From contig NZ_JYLD01000007.1 in NCBI RefSeq assembly GCF_001043025.1, forward strand, positions 62,001 through 126,000: a stretch of DNA of 64,000 nt, in the 5' to 3' direction. Source of the DNA: Pseudomonas helleri (GTDB taxonomy: Bacteria; Pseudomonadota; Gammaproteobacteria; Pseudomonadales; Pseudomonadaceae). The notes below the pieces were generated by a model. It ran no database searches. It had not been told where the DNA came from and was given only the letters and a program-made list of their open reading frames with translations. Shown here piece after piece: positions 1 through 9,253 of this stretch (position 1 is its first letter; every line of letters begins with the position of its first letter). The translations under genes and the position numbers were made by a program.

Positions 1-911
1 AGACGTGCGCTGTCGATCAGCGATTGCGGGTGTTCAATACGAAAACCCACCGAGAACGGCTTGGCTTCCATGTACACGCCACGGCCGTGGAGCATGCGGA
101 AGGTGTCGCGGGCGCTGTGGCCCAGGGCCATGATCACGTGACGGGCCTTCAATTGCTCGCCGTCAGCCAGCACCACGCCTGTCAGTTGGCCGTCTTCAAT
201 CAGCACGTCAGTTACGCGCTGTTGGAAACGCACTTCGCCGCCCAGCGCGATGATCTGCTGGCGCATGTTTTCAACCACGCCGGTCAAACGGAAGGTACCG
301 ATGTGCGGTTTGCTGACGTAGAGGATCTCTTCGGGAGCACCGGCTTTGACAAACTCGTGCAGCACTTTGCGGCCGTGGTGTTTCGGGTCTTTGATCTGGC
401 TGTAGAGCTTGCCGTCGGAGAATGTCCCGGCGCCACCTTCACCGAACTGCACGTTGGACTCGGGGTTCAGGACATTTTTACGCCACAGGCCCCAGGTGTC
501 TTTGGTGCGCTGGCGCACTTCGGTGCCGCGCTCAAGAATGATCGGCTTGAAGCCCATTTGGGCCAGCAGCAGACCGGCGAAAATCCCGCAGGGGCCAAAG
601 CCCACCACAATCGGGCGATCGCTCAAATCCTGTGGTGCCTGACCAACCACTTTGTAGCTGACATCCGGTGCAGGGTTGACGTTACGGTCGTCGGCGAAGG
701 TGTGCAGCAACGCCGCTTCATCCCGCACGCTCAGGTCGATGGTGTAGATGAAGCACAATTCGGAGGTTTTTTTACGCGCGTCGTAACTGCGCTTGAACAA
801 GGTGAAATCGAGCAAGTCATCGCTGGCGATGCCCAGGCGCTGCACGATGGCAGTGCGCAGGTCTTCTTCGGGATGGTCGATTGGCAACTTGAGTTCGGTG
901 ATTCGTAACAT
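1..911 (-). CDS. NAD(P)/FAD-dependent oxidoreductase, C-terminus cut off by window edge
   Basis: Reading the minus strand from the ATG at 911 gives an open frame that runs off the left edge, about 303 codons, beginning MLRITELKLP. Around residues 103-120 is a dinucleotide-binding motif, VVGFGPCGIFAGLLLAQMG, of the GxGxxG type that binds FAD. The stretch NVQFGEGGAGTFSDGKLY is typical of the large uncharacterised FAD-dependent dehydrogenases (COG2509 type), which are about 530-540 residues long. More than a third of the protein therefore lies outside the window. The substrate is unknown. The antisense strand also has a long open frame, but only this strand gives a recognisable protein. Confidence 0.85.
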   Translation of the reverse strand, partial: MLRITELKLPIDHPEEDLRTAIVQRLGIASDDLLDFTLFKRSYDARKKTSELCFIYTIDLSVRDEAALLHTFADDRNVNPAPDVSYKVVGQAPQDLSDRPIVVGFGPCGIFAGLLLAQMGFKPIILERGTEVRQRTKDTWGLWRKNVLNPESNVQFGEGGAGTFSDGKLYSQIKDPKHHGRKVLHEFVKAGAPEEILYVSKPHIGTFRLTGVVENMRQQIIALGGEVRFQQRVTDVLIEDGQLTGVVLADGEQLKARHVIMALGHSARDTFRMLHGRGVYMEAKPFSVGFRIEHPQSLIDSAR

Positions 912-1029
912 GACGGTGTCCAGTGTCGGGGCCAGGTAAACCCCGGCAGCCTTATGCGAACCGGGGATTATAGGCGGCTTCGAACCGTTGGGTCAGGTTA
1001 AAACAGCAATCTGCGGTTACAGTTGTCGG

Positions 1030-1704
1030 TTAGTCGTTACGCGCGCCACCAAAATAACCGCAACCGCGTTGAACCTGGCCATTGACCCGCAGTTCAGCCG
1101 AAAGGTGTTGCACGCTGCCGTTGACGCTGTCGGTGCAACGCTGCGGGGCGACCCAGAGCTCAATGCGCTGATTATTGGCCTCTGTGGACAGTGAGAAGCG
1201 GCTATCACCGATCTGCTCTTCAACGTAAGGCAGCGCCAGATCTTGTTGGCCTTCGCGTTTGAGGATCAAACCTTTACCGCCTGCTTGTACTTCCCAGGCA
1301 GGCCCGTTGCCGTTGGCGTGCACTGTTTGTTGCTTGAAGTTGGGGTCTTGGCAGGCAGCGCTGCTGCGCTCAAGGCGGTACACCTGTTGCAGCTTGACCT
1401 CGCCTTGCTCACCCGGAGTTTTGGCGCTGACGAAGCTGCCGCGAATATCGGCGAACAGCTTGCCTGGTTTGACCGGCATGTCGGTTGCGTCCTGGATCAG
1501 TGTGGTACTGGCGCCATCACTGACCACATAGCGCTGTTGGCCAACGCAGGGTTGGAAAACCAGTTGGCCGTTGTCTGACACCAGTTCGCCCTGAAGGCGA
1601 GTCAGGCCGGCGTTGCTATCAACGGGTTTGCTGTTCAGCAACTGGCAGCCGGCAAAGACGGGCAACAGGGCGACTAAAACTAAGGAACGGGCAGCGCGCA
1701 TCAT
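1030..1704 (-). CDS. putative lipoprotein with COG3650-like C-terminal segment
   Basis: A 224-residue protein starting MMRAARSLVLVALLPVFAGC. The hydrophobic stretch followed by FAGC is a signal peptidase II lipobox, with Cys20 as the predicted lipidated residue, so the protein should be membrane anchored in the envelope. The C-terminal ~70 residues, with Cys-containing segments near QRCTDSVNG and QRGCGYFGG, resemble the small COG3650-type domain of Pseudomonas lipoproteins. This comparison is from memory. An AGGAGT ribosome site lies 5 bases before the first of two adjacent ATG codons. It stands alone on the minus strand. The function is unknown. Confidence 0.75.
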   Translation of the reverse strand: MMRAARSLVLVALLPVFAGCQLLNSKPVDSNAGLTRLQGELVSDNGQLVFQPCVGQQRYVVSDGASTTLIQDATDMPVKPGKLFADIRGSFVSAKTPGEQGEVKLQQVYRLERSSAACQDPNFKQQTVHANGNGPAWEVQAGGKGLILKREGQQDLALPYVEEQIGDSRFSLSTEANNQRIELWVAPQRCTDSVNGSVQHLSAELRVNGQVQRGCGYFGGARND

Positions 1705-1785
1705 TCGGACTCCTGACTAATGCCGTCACGTTACTTAGGCTCGCCGTGCATCACAAGCCCGTCCCCTCAAATCTGACAATGTGCT

Positions 1786-2385
1786 TTAGCCCACCTGATA
1801 GGTCTGTCCGGTGTGCAGGCCTTCGACACTTTTGGCGTAAGCCAGCGCCACATCGGCGGCTGCTACCGGCTTGAAGCCACGGAAGTAGGGCGCGTATTTG
1901 TCCATCGCCTCTGCCAGCACCGTAGGGCTGACGGAGTTCACCCGTAGCCCGCGAGGGAGTTCAATCGCAGCTGCCCGGACAAAGCCGTCGAGCGCAGCGT
2001 TGACCAATGCCGCCGAACTGCCGGTGCGAATCGGCTCACGGTTGATCACTCCGCTGGTGAACGTGAATGACGCATTGTCGTTGGCGTACTCGCGGCCGAT
2101 CAGCAGCAGGTTGACCTGGCCCATCAGCTTGTCCTGCAAACCCAGGGCGAAGTCTTTTTCGGTCATGTCGGCCAACGGCACGAAGTTGACATTACCTGCG
2201 GCGCAGACCAGCGCGTCGAAGCGTCCGGTTTGTTCGAACAAGGCGCGAATGGAGGCGCTGTCGCTGATGTCGACCTGAAAATCGCCGCTATTGCGGCCAA
2301 TACGCACGATTTCATGGCGCGCCGACAACTCGCGATCAATAGCAGAACCTATGGTGCCGTTAGCGCCGATCAGCAGGATTTTCAT
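1786..2385 (-). CDS. short-chain dehydrogenase/reductase, atypical active site
   Basis: A 199-residue Rossmann-fold protein. It starts MKILLIGANGTIGSA, containing the GxxGxxG cofactor motif, and has the NAG-like segment CAAGNVNF around residue 63, so the nucleotide-binding half is typical of SDR enzymes. The classical Tyr-x-x-x-Lys pair is not visible: the segment that normally reads YxxxKAAL reads SAALVNAAL here. It belongs to a short SDR group common in Pseudomonas that often sits beside a LysR regulator. The gene is divergent from the LysR gene starting at 2490, which is the usual layout for a LysR-controlled target. An AAGGA ribosome site precedes the start. The substrate is unknown. Confidence 0.8.
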   Translation of the reverse strand: MKILLIGANGTIGSAIDRELSARHEIVRIGRNSGDFQVDISDSASIRALFEQTGRFDALVCAAGNVNFVPLADMTEKDFALGLQDKLMGQVNLLLIGREYANDNASFTFTSGVINREPIRTGSSAALVNAALDGFVRAAAIELPRGLRVNSVSPTVLAEAMDKYAPYFRGFKPVAAADVALAYAKSVEGLHTGQTYQVG

Positions 2386-2489
2386 CGGGTGTTCCTTGAG
2401 TGAGGAGGTGTTGGCTCAGTCTAGTAGTGGATTTTGGTGGCGATAAGCGCACTAATAGGAAACCTTTGGTTTTCATATGGAAACAATCC

Positions 2490-3398
2490 ATGAGCGAGAT
2501 GGATGATCTGGCGGCGTTTGCAGTGTTGGTCAATGCGGGGAGTTTTACCTTGGCCGCTCAGCAGTTGGGCTGCAGCAAAGGGCAGTTATCCAAACGCATC
2601 AGCCAGTTGGAGGCTCAGTTCTCGGTCGTGCTGCTGCATCGCACCACGCGGCGTTTGAGCCTTACGGCGGCGGGGGCTGCGTTATTACCCCAGGCCCAGG
2701 CACTGGTGCTGCAGGTTGAACGGGCGCATCAGGCGCTGGCGCGGCTCAAGGACGACATGGCGGGCCCGGTGCGGTTGACGGTGCCGGTGTCGCTGGGTGA
2801 AACCTTTTTTGACGCGTTGTTGCTGGAATTTTCCCGCGACTATCCCTTGGTCCAGATCGAGCTGGAGTTGAGCAACAGCTACCGCGACCTGGCCCGGGAA
2901 GGGTTTGATTTGGCAATTCGCTCTCAAGTGGGTAGCCATGAGCGGCTGGTGGCCAAGTCGGTGCTGAGTTGGCACGAAATGACCTGCGCCAGCCCGGCGT
3001 ACCTTGAACAGTACGGCGAACCGACCACTCCGGCGCAATTGGCCGAGCATCGTTGTTTGCTTAATAGCCATTACAGCGGCCGCGAAGAATGGCAGTACCA
3101 CCAGCAGCATGAACTGCATCGTGTTCGGGTTTCGGGGCCTTTTGCCAGTAATCACTACAGCTTGCTGAAAAAAGCAGCGGTGATAGGCGCCGGTATTGCG
3201 CGGTTGCCGTCTTACATGCTCCACGCCGAATTGGCTGACGGGCGATTACGCGGGGTACTCCTCAATTATCAGACCCGCAGCAACCCGATGTACCTGGTGC
3301 ATCCCTACGAAGGTGGATTGCCCAAGCGCACGCAAGTTTTGGCGGATTACCTGATGCAGTGGTTTCAGCGTAGCGTGCTGCAGCCAACTCCCCCGTAG
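2490..3398 (+). CDS. LysR-family transcriptional regulator
   Basis: A 302-residue LysR-type regulator starting MSEMDDLAAFAVLVNAGSF. The N-terminal winged helix-turn-helix reads SFTLAAQQLGCSKGQLSKRI at about residues 18-37, followed by the linker helix and a substrate-binding domain to the end. The start at 2490 is chosen because the open frame upstream (from 2400) does not look like a LysR N-terminus. It is divergent from the SDR gene, which it probably regulates. Its last codons (LQPTPP, then TAG at 3396-3398) are part of the repeat described next: the same bases recur downstream at 3613, 3847 and 4082. The native C-terminus has therefore probably been replaced or trimmed by the repeat. Confidence 0.88.
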   Translation: MSEMDDLAAFAVLVNAGSFTLAAQQLGCSKGQLSKRISQLEAQFSVVLLHRTTRRLSLTAAGAALLPQAQALVLQVERAHQALARLKDDMAGPVRLTVPVSLGETFFDALLLEFSRDYPLVQIELELSNSYRDLAREGFDLAIRSQVGSHERLVAKSVLSWHEMTCASPAYLEQYGEPTTPAQLAEHRCLLNSHYSGREEWQYHQQHELHRVRVSGPFASNHYSLLKKAAVIGAGIARLPSYMLHAELADGRLRGVLLNYQTRSNPMYLVHPYEGGLPKRTQVLADYLMQWFQRSVLQPTPP

Positions 3399-4190
3399 CA
3401 GTTGCCGAGTTTTACGAGGCTACGTCCGATTGCGAAGCGATCGTAAATGCTCAATGCAAGGTTGAGCTGACACACCGCAGATCATGGTTTTGCGACTGCT
3501 GCGCAGCCGAACGTAGCCTCGCGGTGCTCGTCAACTGCTACAGAGGTGGTGTGATCTTGTAGTCGCTGACGAGGCACGAGGCTGCGATGCGGGCCGCAGG
3601 ACCGCCGCGATTTGCAGCCAACTTCCCCGTAGCAGTTGCCGAGTTTTACGAGGCTACGTCCGATTGCGAAGCGATCGTAAATGCTCAATGCAAAGTTGAG
3701 CTGACACACCGTAGAGCATGGTTTTGCGACTGCTGCGCAGCCGGACGTAGCCTCGCGGTGCTCGTCAACGACTACAGGGGTGGTGTGATCTTGTAGTCGC
3801 TGACGAGGCACGAGGCTGCGATGCGGGCCGTAGGACCGCCGCGATTTGCAGCCAAATCCCCCGTAGCAGTTGCCGAGTTTTACGAGGCTACGTCCGATTG
3901 CGAAGCGATCGTAAATGCTCAATGCAAGGTTGAGCTGACACACCGCAGAGCATGGTTTTGCGACTGCTACGCAGCTGGACGTAGCCTCGCGGTGCTCGTC
4001 AACTGCTACAGAGAGTGGGGGGATCTTGTAGTCGCTGACGAGGCACGAGGCTGCGATGCGGGCCGCAGGACCGCCGCAATCTGCAGCCAACTCACCCGTA
4101 GCAAAGTTGAACTGACGTACTACGACTGCTGCGCAGCCCAACGTAGCCTCGCGGTGCTCGACAACGACTACAGGGCGCGCAGCGCGATCT
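3379..4190. repeat. tandem array of 234-bp REP-doublet (REPIN-like) units
   Basis: The same unit recurs head to tail. The marker TGCAGCCAA starts at 3379, 3613, 3847 and 4082, giving periods of 234, 234 and 235 bases. The first three units are near identical and the fourth is shortened and diverged. Each full unit holds two REP-like arms facing each other: GTAGCAGTTGCCGAG...CGAGGCTACGTCCG at the left, and its near reverse complement, CGGACGTAGCCTCG...CAACTGCTAC, at the right. A core of about 80 bases separates them, and a GTAGTCGCTGACGAGG segment links each unit to the next. No gene was accepted here. Because 234 is 78 codons, long open frames appear in the array by chance. Confidence 0.9.
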
Positions 4191-4198
4191 GCGGGCCA

Positions 4199-4228
4199 AT
4201 AAAAAACGGCCCCGCAGGGCCGTTTTGT
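4199..4228 (-). terminator. rho-independent terminator of the liv/bra operon
   Basis: The stem AAAACGGCCC / GGGCCGTTTT with a short loop is followed on the minus strand by a T-run. It lies just downstream of the livF stop, so it ends the branched-chain amino acid transporter operon. Confidence 0.85.
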
Positions 4229-4241
4229 GCAGCAGGCAGGG

Positions 4242-4943
4242 TTAACCGCCCAGATACGCGTCACGCACTTTTGGATCGTTGAGCAGTTGCTCGCCAGTGC
4301 CTTGCATGACCACCCGGCCGTTTTCCAGCACGTAGGCGCGGTCAGCAATTTTTAGCGCCTGGTTGGCGTTTTGCTCAACCAGGAATACGGTTACGCCTTC
4401 ATCACGCAGCTGTTCGATGATGTCGAAAATCTGCTGAATGATAATGGGCGCCAACCCCAGCGACGGCTCATCGAGCAGCAGCAACTTGGGTTTGCTCATC
4501 AGCGCACGGCCAATGGCGAGCATCTGTTGCTCGCCACCGGACATAGTGCCGCCGCGTTGGGTAAAACGCTCTTTAAGACGCGGAAACAGGTGCAAAACCT
4601 TGTCGAGTTGCTCCTGATAATCGTGCTTTTCAGTAAAGAATCCGCCCATGGCGAGGTTCTCTTCTACGGTCAAACGGGCAAATACCCGACGACCTTCCGG
4701 CACGACCGCGATGCTTTTGCGCATGATCTGCGCCGAGGTCAGGCCCACCAGTTCTTCACCCATGTAGCGAATACTGCCGCTTTGAGCTTGTGGCGAACCG
4801 CACAGGGTCATCATCAGGGTCGATTTACCGGCACCGTTGGCACCGATCAAAGTCACGATTTCACCCTGGCGCACTTCGACGTTGACGCTGTGCAGCGCCT
4901 GGATCTTGCCGTAGAAGGTCGAGACGTTTTCAAACTGCAGCAT
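4242..4943 (-). CDS. livF: branched-chain amino acid ABC transporter ATP-binding protein (LivF/BraG)
   Basis: A 233-residue ATPase subunit. The Walker A motif GANGAGKST is near residue 34, the signature SGGEQQ near residue 136, and Walker B LLLLDEPS follows it. Length and the segment NANQALKIADRAYVLENGR match LivF/BraG, the second ATPase of the high-affinity leucine/isoleucine/valine uptake system at the cytoplasmic membrane. It follows livG with no intergenic space (livG ends at 4944) and is the last gene of the operon, directly before a terminator. Confidence 0.95.
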   Translation of the reverse strand: MLQFENVSTFYGKIQALHSVNVEVRQGEIVTLIGANGAGKSTLMMTLCGSPQAQSGSIRYMGEELVGLTSAQIMRKSIAVVPEGRRVFARLTVEENLAMGGFFTEKHDYQEQLDKVLHLFPRLKERFTQRGGTMSGGEQQMLAIGRALMSKPKLLLLDEPSLGLAPIIIQQIFDIIEQLRDEGVTVFLVEQNANQALKIADRAYVLENGRVVMQGTGEQLLNDPKVRDAYLGG

Positions 4944-5711
4944 TTACGCTTCCCCCAAATAGGCTTTGATCACGTCAGGGTTGTCGCGGATTTGCTCCGG
5001 GGTCCCGTCGGCCAAAGGTGTGCCCTGATTGATCACCACGATATGGTCAGAAATGCTCATGACCAGTTTCATGTCGTGTTCAATCAGCAAGACCGTCACG
5101 TTGTGCTCGTTGCGCAACACGCTGATGAGCATCTTGAGGTCTTCGGTCTCTTTAGGGTTGAGGCCCGCCGCGGGCTCGTCGAGCATGAGCAGGCGCGGGC
5201 GCGTCATCATGCAGCGAGCGATTTCCAGACGGCGTTGCTGCCCATAGGCCAAGGTGCCCGCCGGGCGGTTGGCGAACTCGGTCAGGTTGACCTTGTCCAG
5301 CCAGTACGCGGCATATTCCATGGCATCGCGCTCGCTTTTACGGAACGCCGGGGTCTTGAACAGACCGGCCAGGAAGTTGGTGTTGAGGTGACGGTGCTGA
5401 GCGATCAGCAGGTTCTCAACGGCAGTCATGTCCTTGAACAAACGAACGTTCTGGAAGGTGCGCACCACGCCTTTGCGGGCGATTTCATGGCCAGACAGCC
5501 CTTGAATCGGCTCGCCATCGAGCAGGATGGTACCCGCAGACGGTTTGTAGAAGCCCGTCAGGCAGTTGAACACGGTGGTTTTGCCGGCGCCGTTAGGGCC
5601 GATCATCGATACAACCTGTTTTTCCTGGACGGTCAGGGCTACGCCATTCACCGCCAACAAGCCGCCAAAGCGCATGCTCAGGCCGCTGACTTTCAGTAAC
5701 TCGCGGCTCAT
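4944..5711 (-). CDS. livG: branched-chain amino acid ABC transporter ATP-binding protein (LivG/BraF)
   Basis: A 255-residue ATPase. Walker A is GPNGAGKTT near residue 38, and Walker [14 protein letters not shown] comes before the LivG-type tail [18 protein letters not shown]. The signature position reads [13 protein letters not shown] rather than LSGGQ, which is normal for LivG. It overlaps the livM stop by 4 bases, indicating translational coupling. It should pair with LivF to power import through LivH and LivM. Confidence 0.95.
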   Translation of the reverse strand: MSRELLKVSGLSMRFGGLLAVNGVALTVQEKQVVSMIGPNGAGKTTVFNCLTGFYKPSAGTILLDGEPIQGLSGHEIARKGVVRTFQNVRLFKDMTAVENLLIAQHRHLNTNFLAGLFKTPAFRKSERDAMEYAAYWLDKVNLTEFANRPAGTLAYGQQRRLEIARCMMTRPRLLMLDEPAAGLNPKETEDLKMLISVLRNEHNVTVLLIEHDMKLVMSISDHIVVINQGTPLADGTPEQIRDNPDVIKAYLGEA

Positions 5712-6964
5712 TTTCGCAGCTCCAGGTGAGGACGTTGCATAGGCAGCAGACCTTGCGGCCGCCAGATCATCATCACAACCATCAGGGCTCCGAACAGCAG
5801 CATCCGGTACTCACTGAATTCACGCATCATTTCTGGCAGCAGGATCATCACCACGGCCGCCAGAATCACGCCCAGTTGCGAGCCCATGCCACCCAGTACC
5901 ACGATGGCCAGAATGATCGCCGACTCAAGGAAGGTGAACGATTCCGGGGTCACCAGGCCTTGGCGAGCGGCAAAGAAGCTACCTGCGAAACCGGCAAAGG
6001 TAGCGCCCAGCGTGAACGCCGACAGTTTGATAATGGTCGGATTCAAGCCCAGTGCGCGGCAGGCGATTTCGTCTTCACGCAGGGCTTCCCACGCGCGACC
6101 AATCGGCATACGCAGCAAACGGTTGATCACGAACAGCACGATCAGCACCAGCACCAGCGCGATCAGGTACAGGAAGATGACCTTGTTGATCGAGTTGTAG
6201 GCGATACCGAAGTATTCGTGGAAGGTTTGCATGCCTTCGGCAGCGGTCCGGTCGAAGCTGAGGCCAAAAAGAGTAGGTTTTGGAATGTTACTGATGCCGT
6301 TCGGTCCACCGGTGATGTCCGTCAGGTTACGCAGGAACAGACGGATGATTTCACCAAAGCCCAAGGTCACGATCGCCAGGTAGTCACCGCGCAAGCGCAG
6401 CACCGGGAACCCCAGCAGGAAACCAAAGGTTGCGGCCATCAACCCTGCCAATGGCAGGCACACCCAGAAGCTCAGGCCGAAGTAGTGCGCGAGCAGCGCG
6501 TAGGTGTAGGCACCGACCGCGTAGAACCCCACATAGCCCAGGTCCAGAAGGCCGGCCAGGCCCACCACGATGTTCAGGCCAAGGCCCAGCATCACGTAGA
6601 TCAGGATCAGGGTGGCGATGTCGACGGCGCCGCGTGAGCCATAGAACGGCCAGATCAAGGCGACAACGACCAGCCCCAGAATGATCCAGCGTTGGGTGCT
6701 GGGCAGGGTCAGGAAGTTGGTTGCCTTGGCAGGGACTTTCGGCAGGCCCGGTGAAGCACGCCAGGCGGCGCTCAGTTGATGGTGGAACAGCACACGCAAA
6801 AACATCAGCAAAGAGCAGATCGCAATCACGCTCAGGGTGAAGGTGCTGGTGTGGTGAACTTCAATGTTGATCCCGACGATTGTCAGTTTCAGGCCGAGTA
6901 CCGGGTAGGCGACGGCCCAGACCAACAGGGCGCTGAAGAGCGCCGCTTTAAGATTCCTGATCAT
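5708..6964 (-). CDS. livM: branched-chain amino acid ABC transporter permease (LivM/BraE)
   Basis: A 418-residue inner-membrane permease with many hydrophobic helices. The LivM-typical stretch [19 protein letters not shown] lies around residues 128-146 and the ATPase contact loop is near [16 protein letters not shown]. The N-terminal ~90 residues, including two extra hydrophobic segments, are the extension seen in Pseudomonas and enteric LivM. It overlaps livG and livH by 4 bases on either side. Confidence 0.95.
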   Translation of the reverse strand: MIRNLKAALFSALLVWAVAYPVLGLKLTIVGINIEVHHTSTFTLSVIAICSLLMFLRVLFHHQLSAAWRASPGLPKVPAKATNFLTLPSTQRWIILGLVVVALIWPFYGSRGAVDIATLILIYVMLGLGLNIVVGLAGLLDLGYVGFYAVGAYTYALLAHYFGLSFWVCLPLAGLMAATFGFLLGFPVLRLRGDYLAIVTLGFGEIIRLFLRNLTDITGGPNGISNIPKPTLFGLSFDRTAAEGMQTFHEYFGIAYNSINKVIFLYLIALVLVLIVLFVINRLLRMPIGRAWEALREDEIACRALGLNPTIIKLSAFTLGATFAGFAGSFFAARQGLVTPESFTFLESAIILAIVVLGGMGSQLGVILAAVVMILLPEMMREFSEYRMLLFGALMVVMMIWRPQGLLPMQRPHLELRK

Positions 6965-7884
6965 ACTTTTTCAATCTCCGGACGTCCCAGAATGCCGGTC
7001 GGACGGAACAGCAGTACCAACACGAGCAGGCTGAATGCCACGACGTCTTTGTACTGGTCGCCGAAAATGTCAGCACCAAAGGCCTCAGCCACGCCGAGCA
7101 CCAGACCACCGAGCATCGCGCCGGGAATGCTGCCAATCCCGCCCAATACCGCTGCTGTAAAGGCTTTAAGCCCTACAAGGAAGCCGGAACCGGGGTTGAT
7201 GACACCGTACTGAACGCTGATCAGAACAGCGGCAACGGCTGCCAGGGCAGCACCAATCACGAAGGTCAGGGCGATCACGTTGTTGGTGTTGATGCCCAGC
7301 AGGTTGGCCATCTTCATGTCTTCGGCACAGGCGCGGCAGGCGCGGCCCAGGCGTGAACGGGAGATGAACAGGGTCAGGCCGAGCATGGCCACCAGAGTGA
7401 CGACGAAGACCACGATTTGCATGTAGGAGATGACAACTTCGCTCGCACCACCTGGGCCGAAGCTGAAGCCGCCGGGGATCAGGTTAGGAATCGATTTGTC
7501 TTTTGAGTCCTGGGACAGCAGCACCATGTTTTGCAGGAAGATCGACATACCAATGGCAGAGATCAAGGGGATCAAGCGGTTACTGCCACGCAAGGGACGG
7601 TAAGCCACCCGTTCAATGCTGTAGCCGTAAGAACTGGTCACTACGATGCTCGCGATAAACGCCCCGGTCAGCAGCAATGGCACGCTGTCCAGGCCCATCA
7701 TGGTCAGACCGGCGATGGCGATAAACGCAATGTAGGAACCAATCATGTACACCTCGCCATGGGCGAAGTTGATCATTCCAATAATGCCGTAAACCATCGT
7801 ATAGCCGATGGCGATCAGGGCATACGTGCTGCCAACGTTGAGGCCGTTAACCAGCATTTGGAAGAAGTGATAGATGTCAGGCAT
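6961..7884 (-). CDS. livH: branched-chain amino acid ABC transporter permease (LivH/BraD)
   Basis: A 307-residue permease starting [19 protein letters not shown]. It contains the LivH hallmark [18 protein letters not shown] and the coupling region [17 protein letters not shown]. It forms the transmembrane channel together with LivM. It is the first gene of the four-gene membrane part of the operon, 247 bases downstream of braC. A terminator-like hairpin in that gap probably lowers its expression relative to the binding protein. Confidence 0.95.
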   Translation of the reverse strand: MPDIYHFFQMLVNGLNVGSTYALIAIGYTMVYGIIGMINFAHGEVYMIGSYIAFIAIAGLTMMGLDSVPLLLTGAFIASIVVTSSYGYSIERVAYRPLRGSNRLIPLISAIGMSIFLQNMVLLSQDSKDKSIPNLIPGGFSFGPGGASEVVISYMQIVVFVVTLVAMLGLTLFISRSRLGRACRACAEDMKMANLLGINTNNVIALTFVIGAALAAVAAVLISVQYGVINPGSGFLVGLKAFTAAVLGGIGSIPGAMLGGLVLGVAEAFGADIFGDQYKDVVAFSLLVLVLLFRPTGILGRPEIEKV

Positions 7885-8078
7885 TACAAGCTCCTAAAAA
7901 CCTGAGACGCATTTCACTGGTGGAGTCATTTTCCGGCCTGTTTCGTACGCTTTTTTAGCCGTTTGAGCACAGGTCTTTTGCCAGCGAACCGCTGGTGACG
8001 GTTTTAAAGATTTTCAGGTGGGGAGACTTTCGGATCACGAAAGCGCGGCCCAATTTCTGTGGGCCTACGGCCCGTAAA

Positions 8079-8113
8079 ACAAAGCCCACCGTTCGCGCAG
8101 TGGGCTTTGTAGT
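8079..8113 (-). terminator. hairpin between braC and livH (attenuating terminator)
   Basis: On the minus strand the stem ACAAAGCCCAC / GTGGGCTTTGT is followed by TTTT. It lies 19 bases after the braC stop and about 200 bases before livH. Partial termination here would give more binding protein than permease, a common arrangement in such operons. The readthrough is inferred. Confidence 0.75.
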
Positions 8114-8131
8114 CAGATCAAGAACCGACCC

Positions 8132-9253
8132 TTATTGAGGGCTTACTTCTGTTTTAGGCTTGCCGAAGTGCCATTCGTAGACCACGAATTTGAAGTCTTT
8201 GAGGTCACCTTTGGCGTCGTAGCTCAGATCACCGGTAGGGGTTTTGAACGTGCCAGCATGGATGGCTTCAGCCACTTTGGCCGTGTCTTCGCTCTTGGCA
8301 GCGGTGATGCCTTGGGCAATCAGCTCAACCGCAGAGTAAGCCGGGAACACGAACGGTCCGCTCGGGTCCTTGCCATCTGCCTTGATGGCATCCGCAATCG
8401 CTTTGTTTTCCGGGTCTGTGTCAAAGGATTTCGGCAGAGTGACCAGCAGGCCTTCGGAAGCATCCTGGGCAATTTGCGAGATGGAGTCGTTACCCACGCC
8501 TTCAGGGCCCATGAACTTGGCGTTCAGACCTTTCTCTTTGGCTTGGCGCAGGATCAGGCCCAGCTCAGGGTGATAGCCGCCGTAGTACACGAAGTCGACA
8601 TTGGCTTGTTTGAGCTTCTGAATGACGGATGCGAAGTCTTTATCGCCTGCGTTGATGCCTTCAAAAACCGCGACCTTGATGCCGTCTTTTTCAAGCGTTT
8701 GTTTAACTGCAGTCGCGATGCCTTCGCCGTATTGTTGCTTGTCGTGCAGGACCGCAACGACTTTAGGCTTCACAAACTTGGCGATGTAGTTGCCCGCTGC
8801 CGGGCCTTGGGCGCTGTCCAGGCCAATGGTACGGAAGACCAGTTTGCAACCACGACTGGTGATCTCCGGGCTGGTGGCAGCCGGGGTGATCATGATGACG
8901 CCTTCGTCTTCGTAAATGTCCGAAGCCGGCTGAGTGGAGCTGGAGCACAAGTGACCTACAACGAACTTGACGCCATCATTGACCACTTTGTTAGCGACAG
9001 CGACGGCTTGTTTTGGGTCGCAAGCGTCGTCGTATTCTTTGGCTTCCAGCATCTTGCCATCGACACCGCCTTTGGCGTTGATGTCTTTGATAGCTTGTTT
9101 GGCGCCCATGAACTGCATGTCGCCGTACTGGGTCACAGGCCCGGTTTTAGGGCCAGCAATACCGATCTTGATGGTGTCTGCAGCAAACGAATGGCTGGCA
9201 ACCCCGGCCAAAACCATAGCGGCAAACAGTTTAGTAATCTGCTTCTTAGCCAT
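8132..9253 (-). CDS. braC: periplasmic branched-chain amino acid-binding protein (BraC/LivJ-like)
   Basis: A 373-residue periplasmic binding protein. The signal peptide is MAKKQITKLFAAMVLAGVAS, with likely cleavage after HSFA near residue 24. The mature part starts ADTIKIGIAGPKTGP, and the Leu/Ile/Val-binding family segment GHLCSSSTQPASDIYEDEG is present. It delivers leucine, isoleucine and valine to the LivHMGF membrane complex encoded downstream. It is the first gene of the operon, with a 16-bp perfect palindrome about 105 bases upstream that could be an operator. Confidence 0.95.
   Translation of the reverse strand: MAKKQITKLFAAMVLAGVASHSFAADTIKIGIAGPKTGPVTQYGDMQFMGAKQAIKDINAKGGVDGKMLEAKEYDDACDPKQAVAVANKVVNDGVKFVVGHLCSSSTQPASDIYEDEGVIMITPAATSPEITSRGCKLVFRTIGLDSAQGPAAGNYIAKFVKPKVVAVLHDKQQYGEGIATAVKQTLEKDGIKVAVFEGINAGDKDFASVIQKLKQANVDFVYYGGYHPELGLILRQAKEKGLNAKFMGPEGVGNDSISQIAQDASEGLLVTLPKSFDTDPENKAIADAIKADGKDPSGPFVFPAYSAVELIAQGITAAKSEDTAKVAEAIHAGTFKTPTGDLSYDAKGDLKDFKFVVYEWHFGKPKTEVSPQ

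Noticed and set aside
3379..4190. Possible CRISPR array
   Set aside because: The period is 234 bases, the units are near identical throughout with no variable spacers, and there are no cas genes nearby.
3482..4348. Open frame of 288 codons on the minus strand over the repeat array, and shorter plus-strand frames at 3587 and 3821
   Set aside because: The frames repeat with the 234-bp unit (78 codons), so they stay open by periodicity. They lack ribosome sites and family similarity, and one runs into livF.
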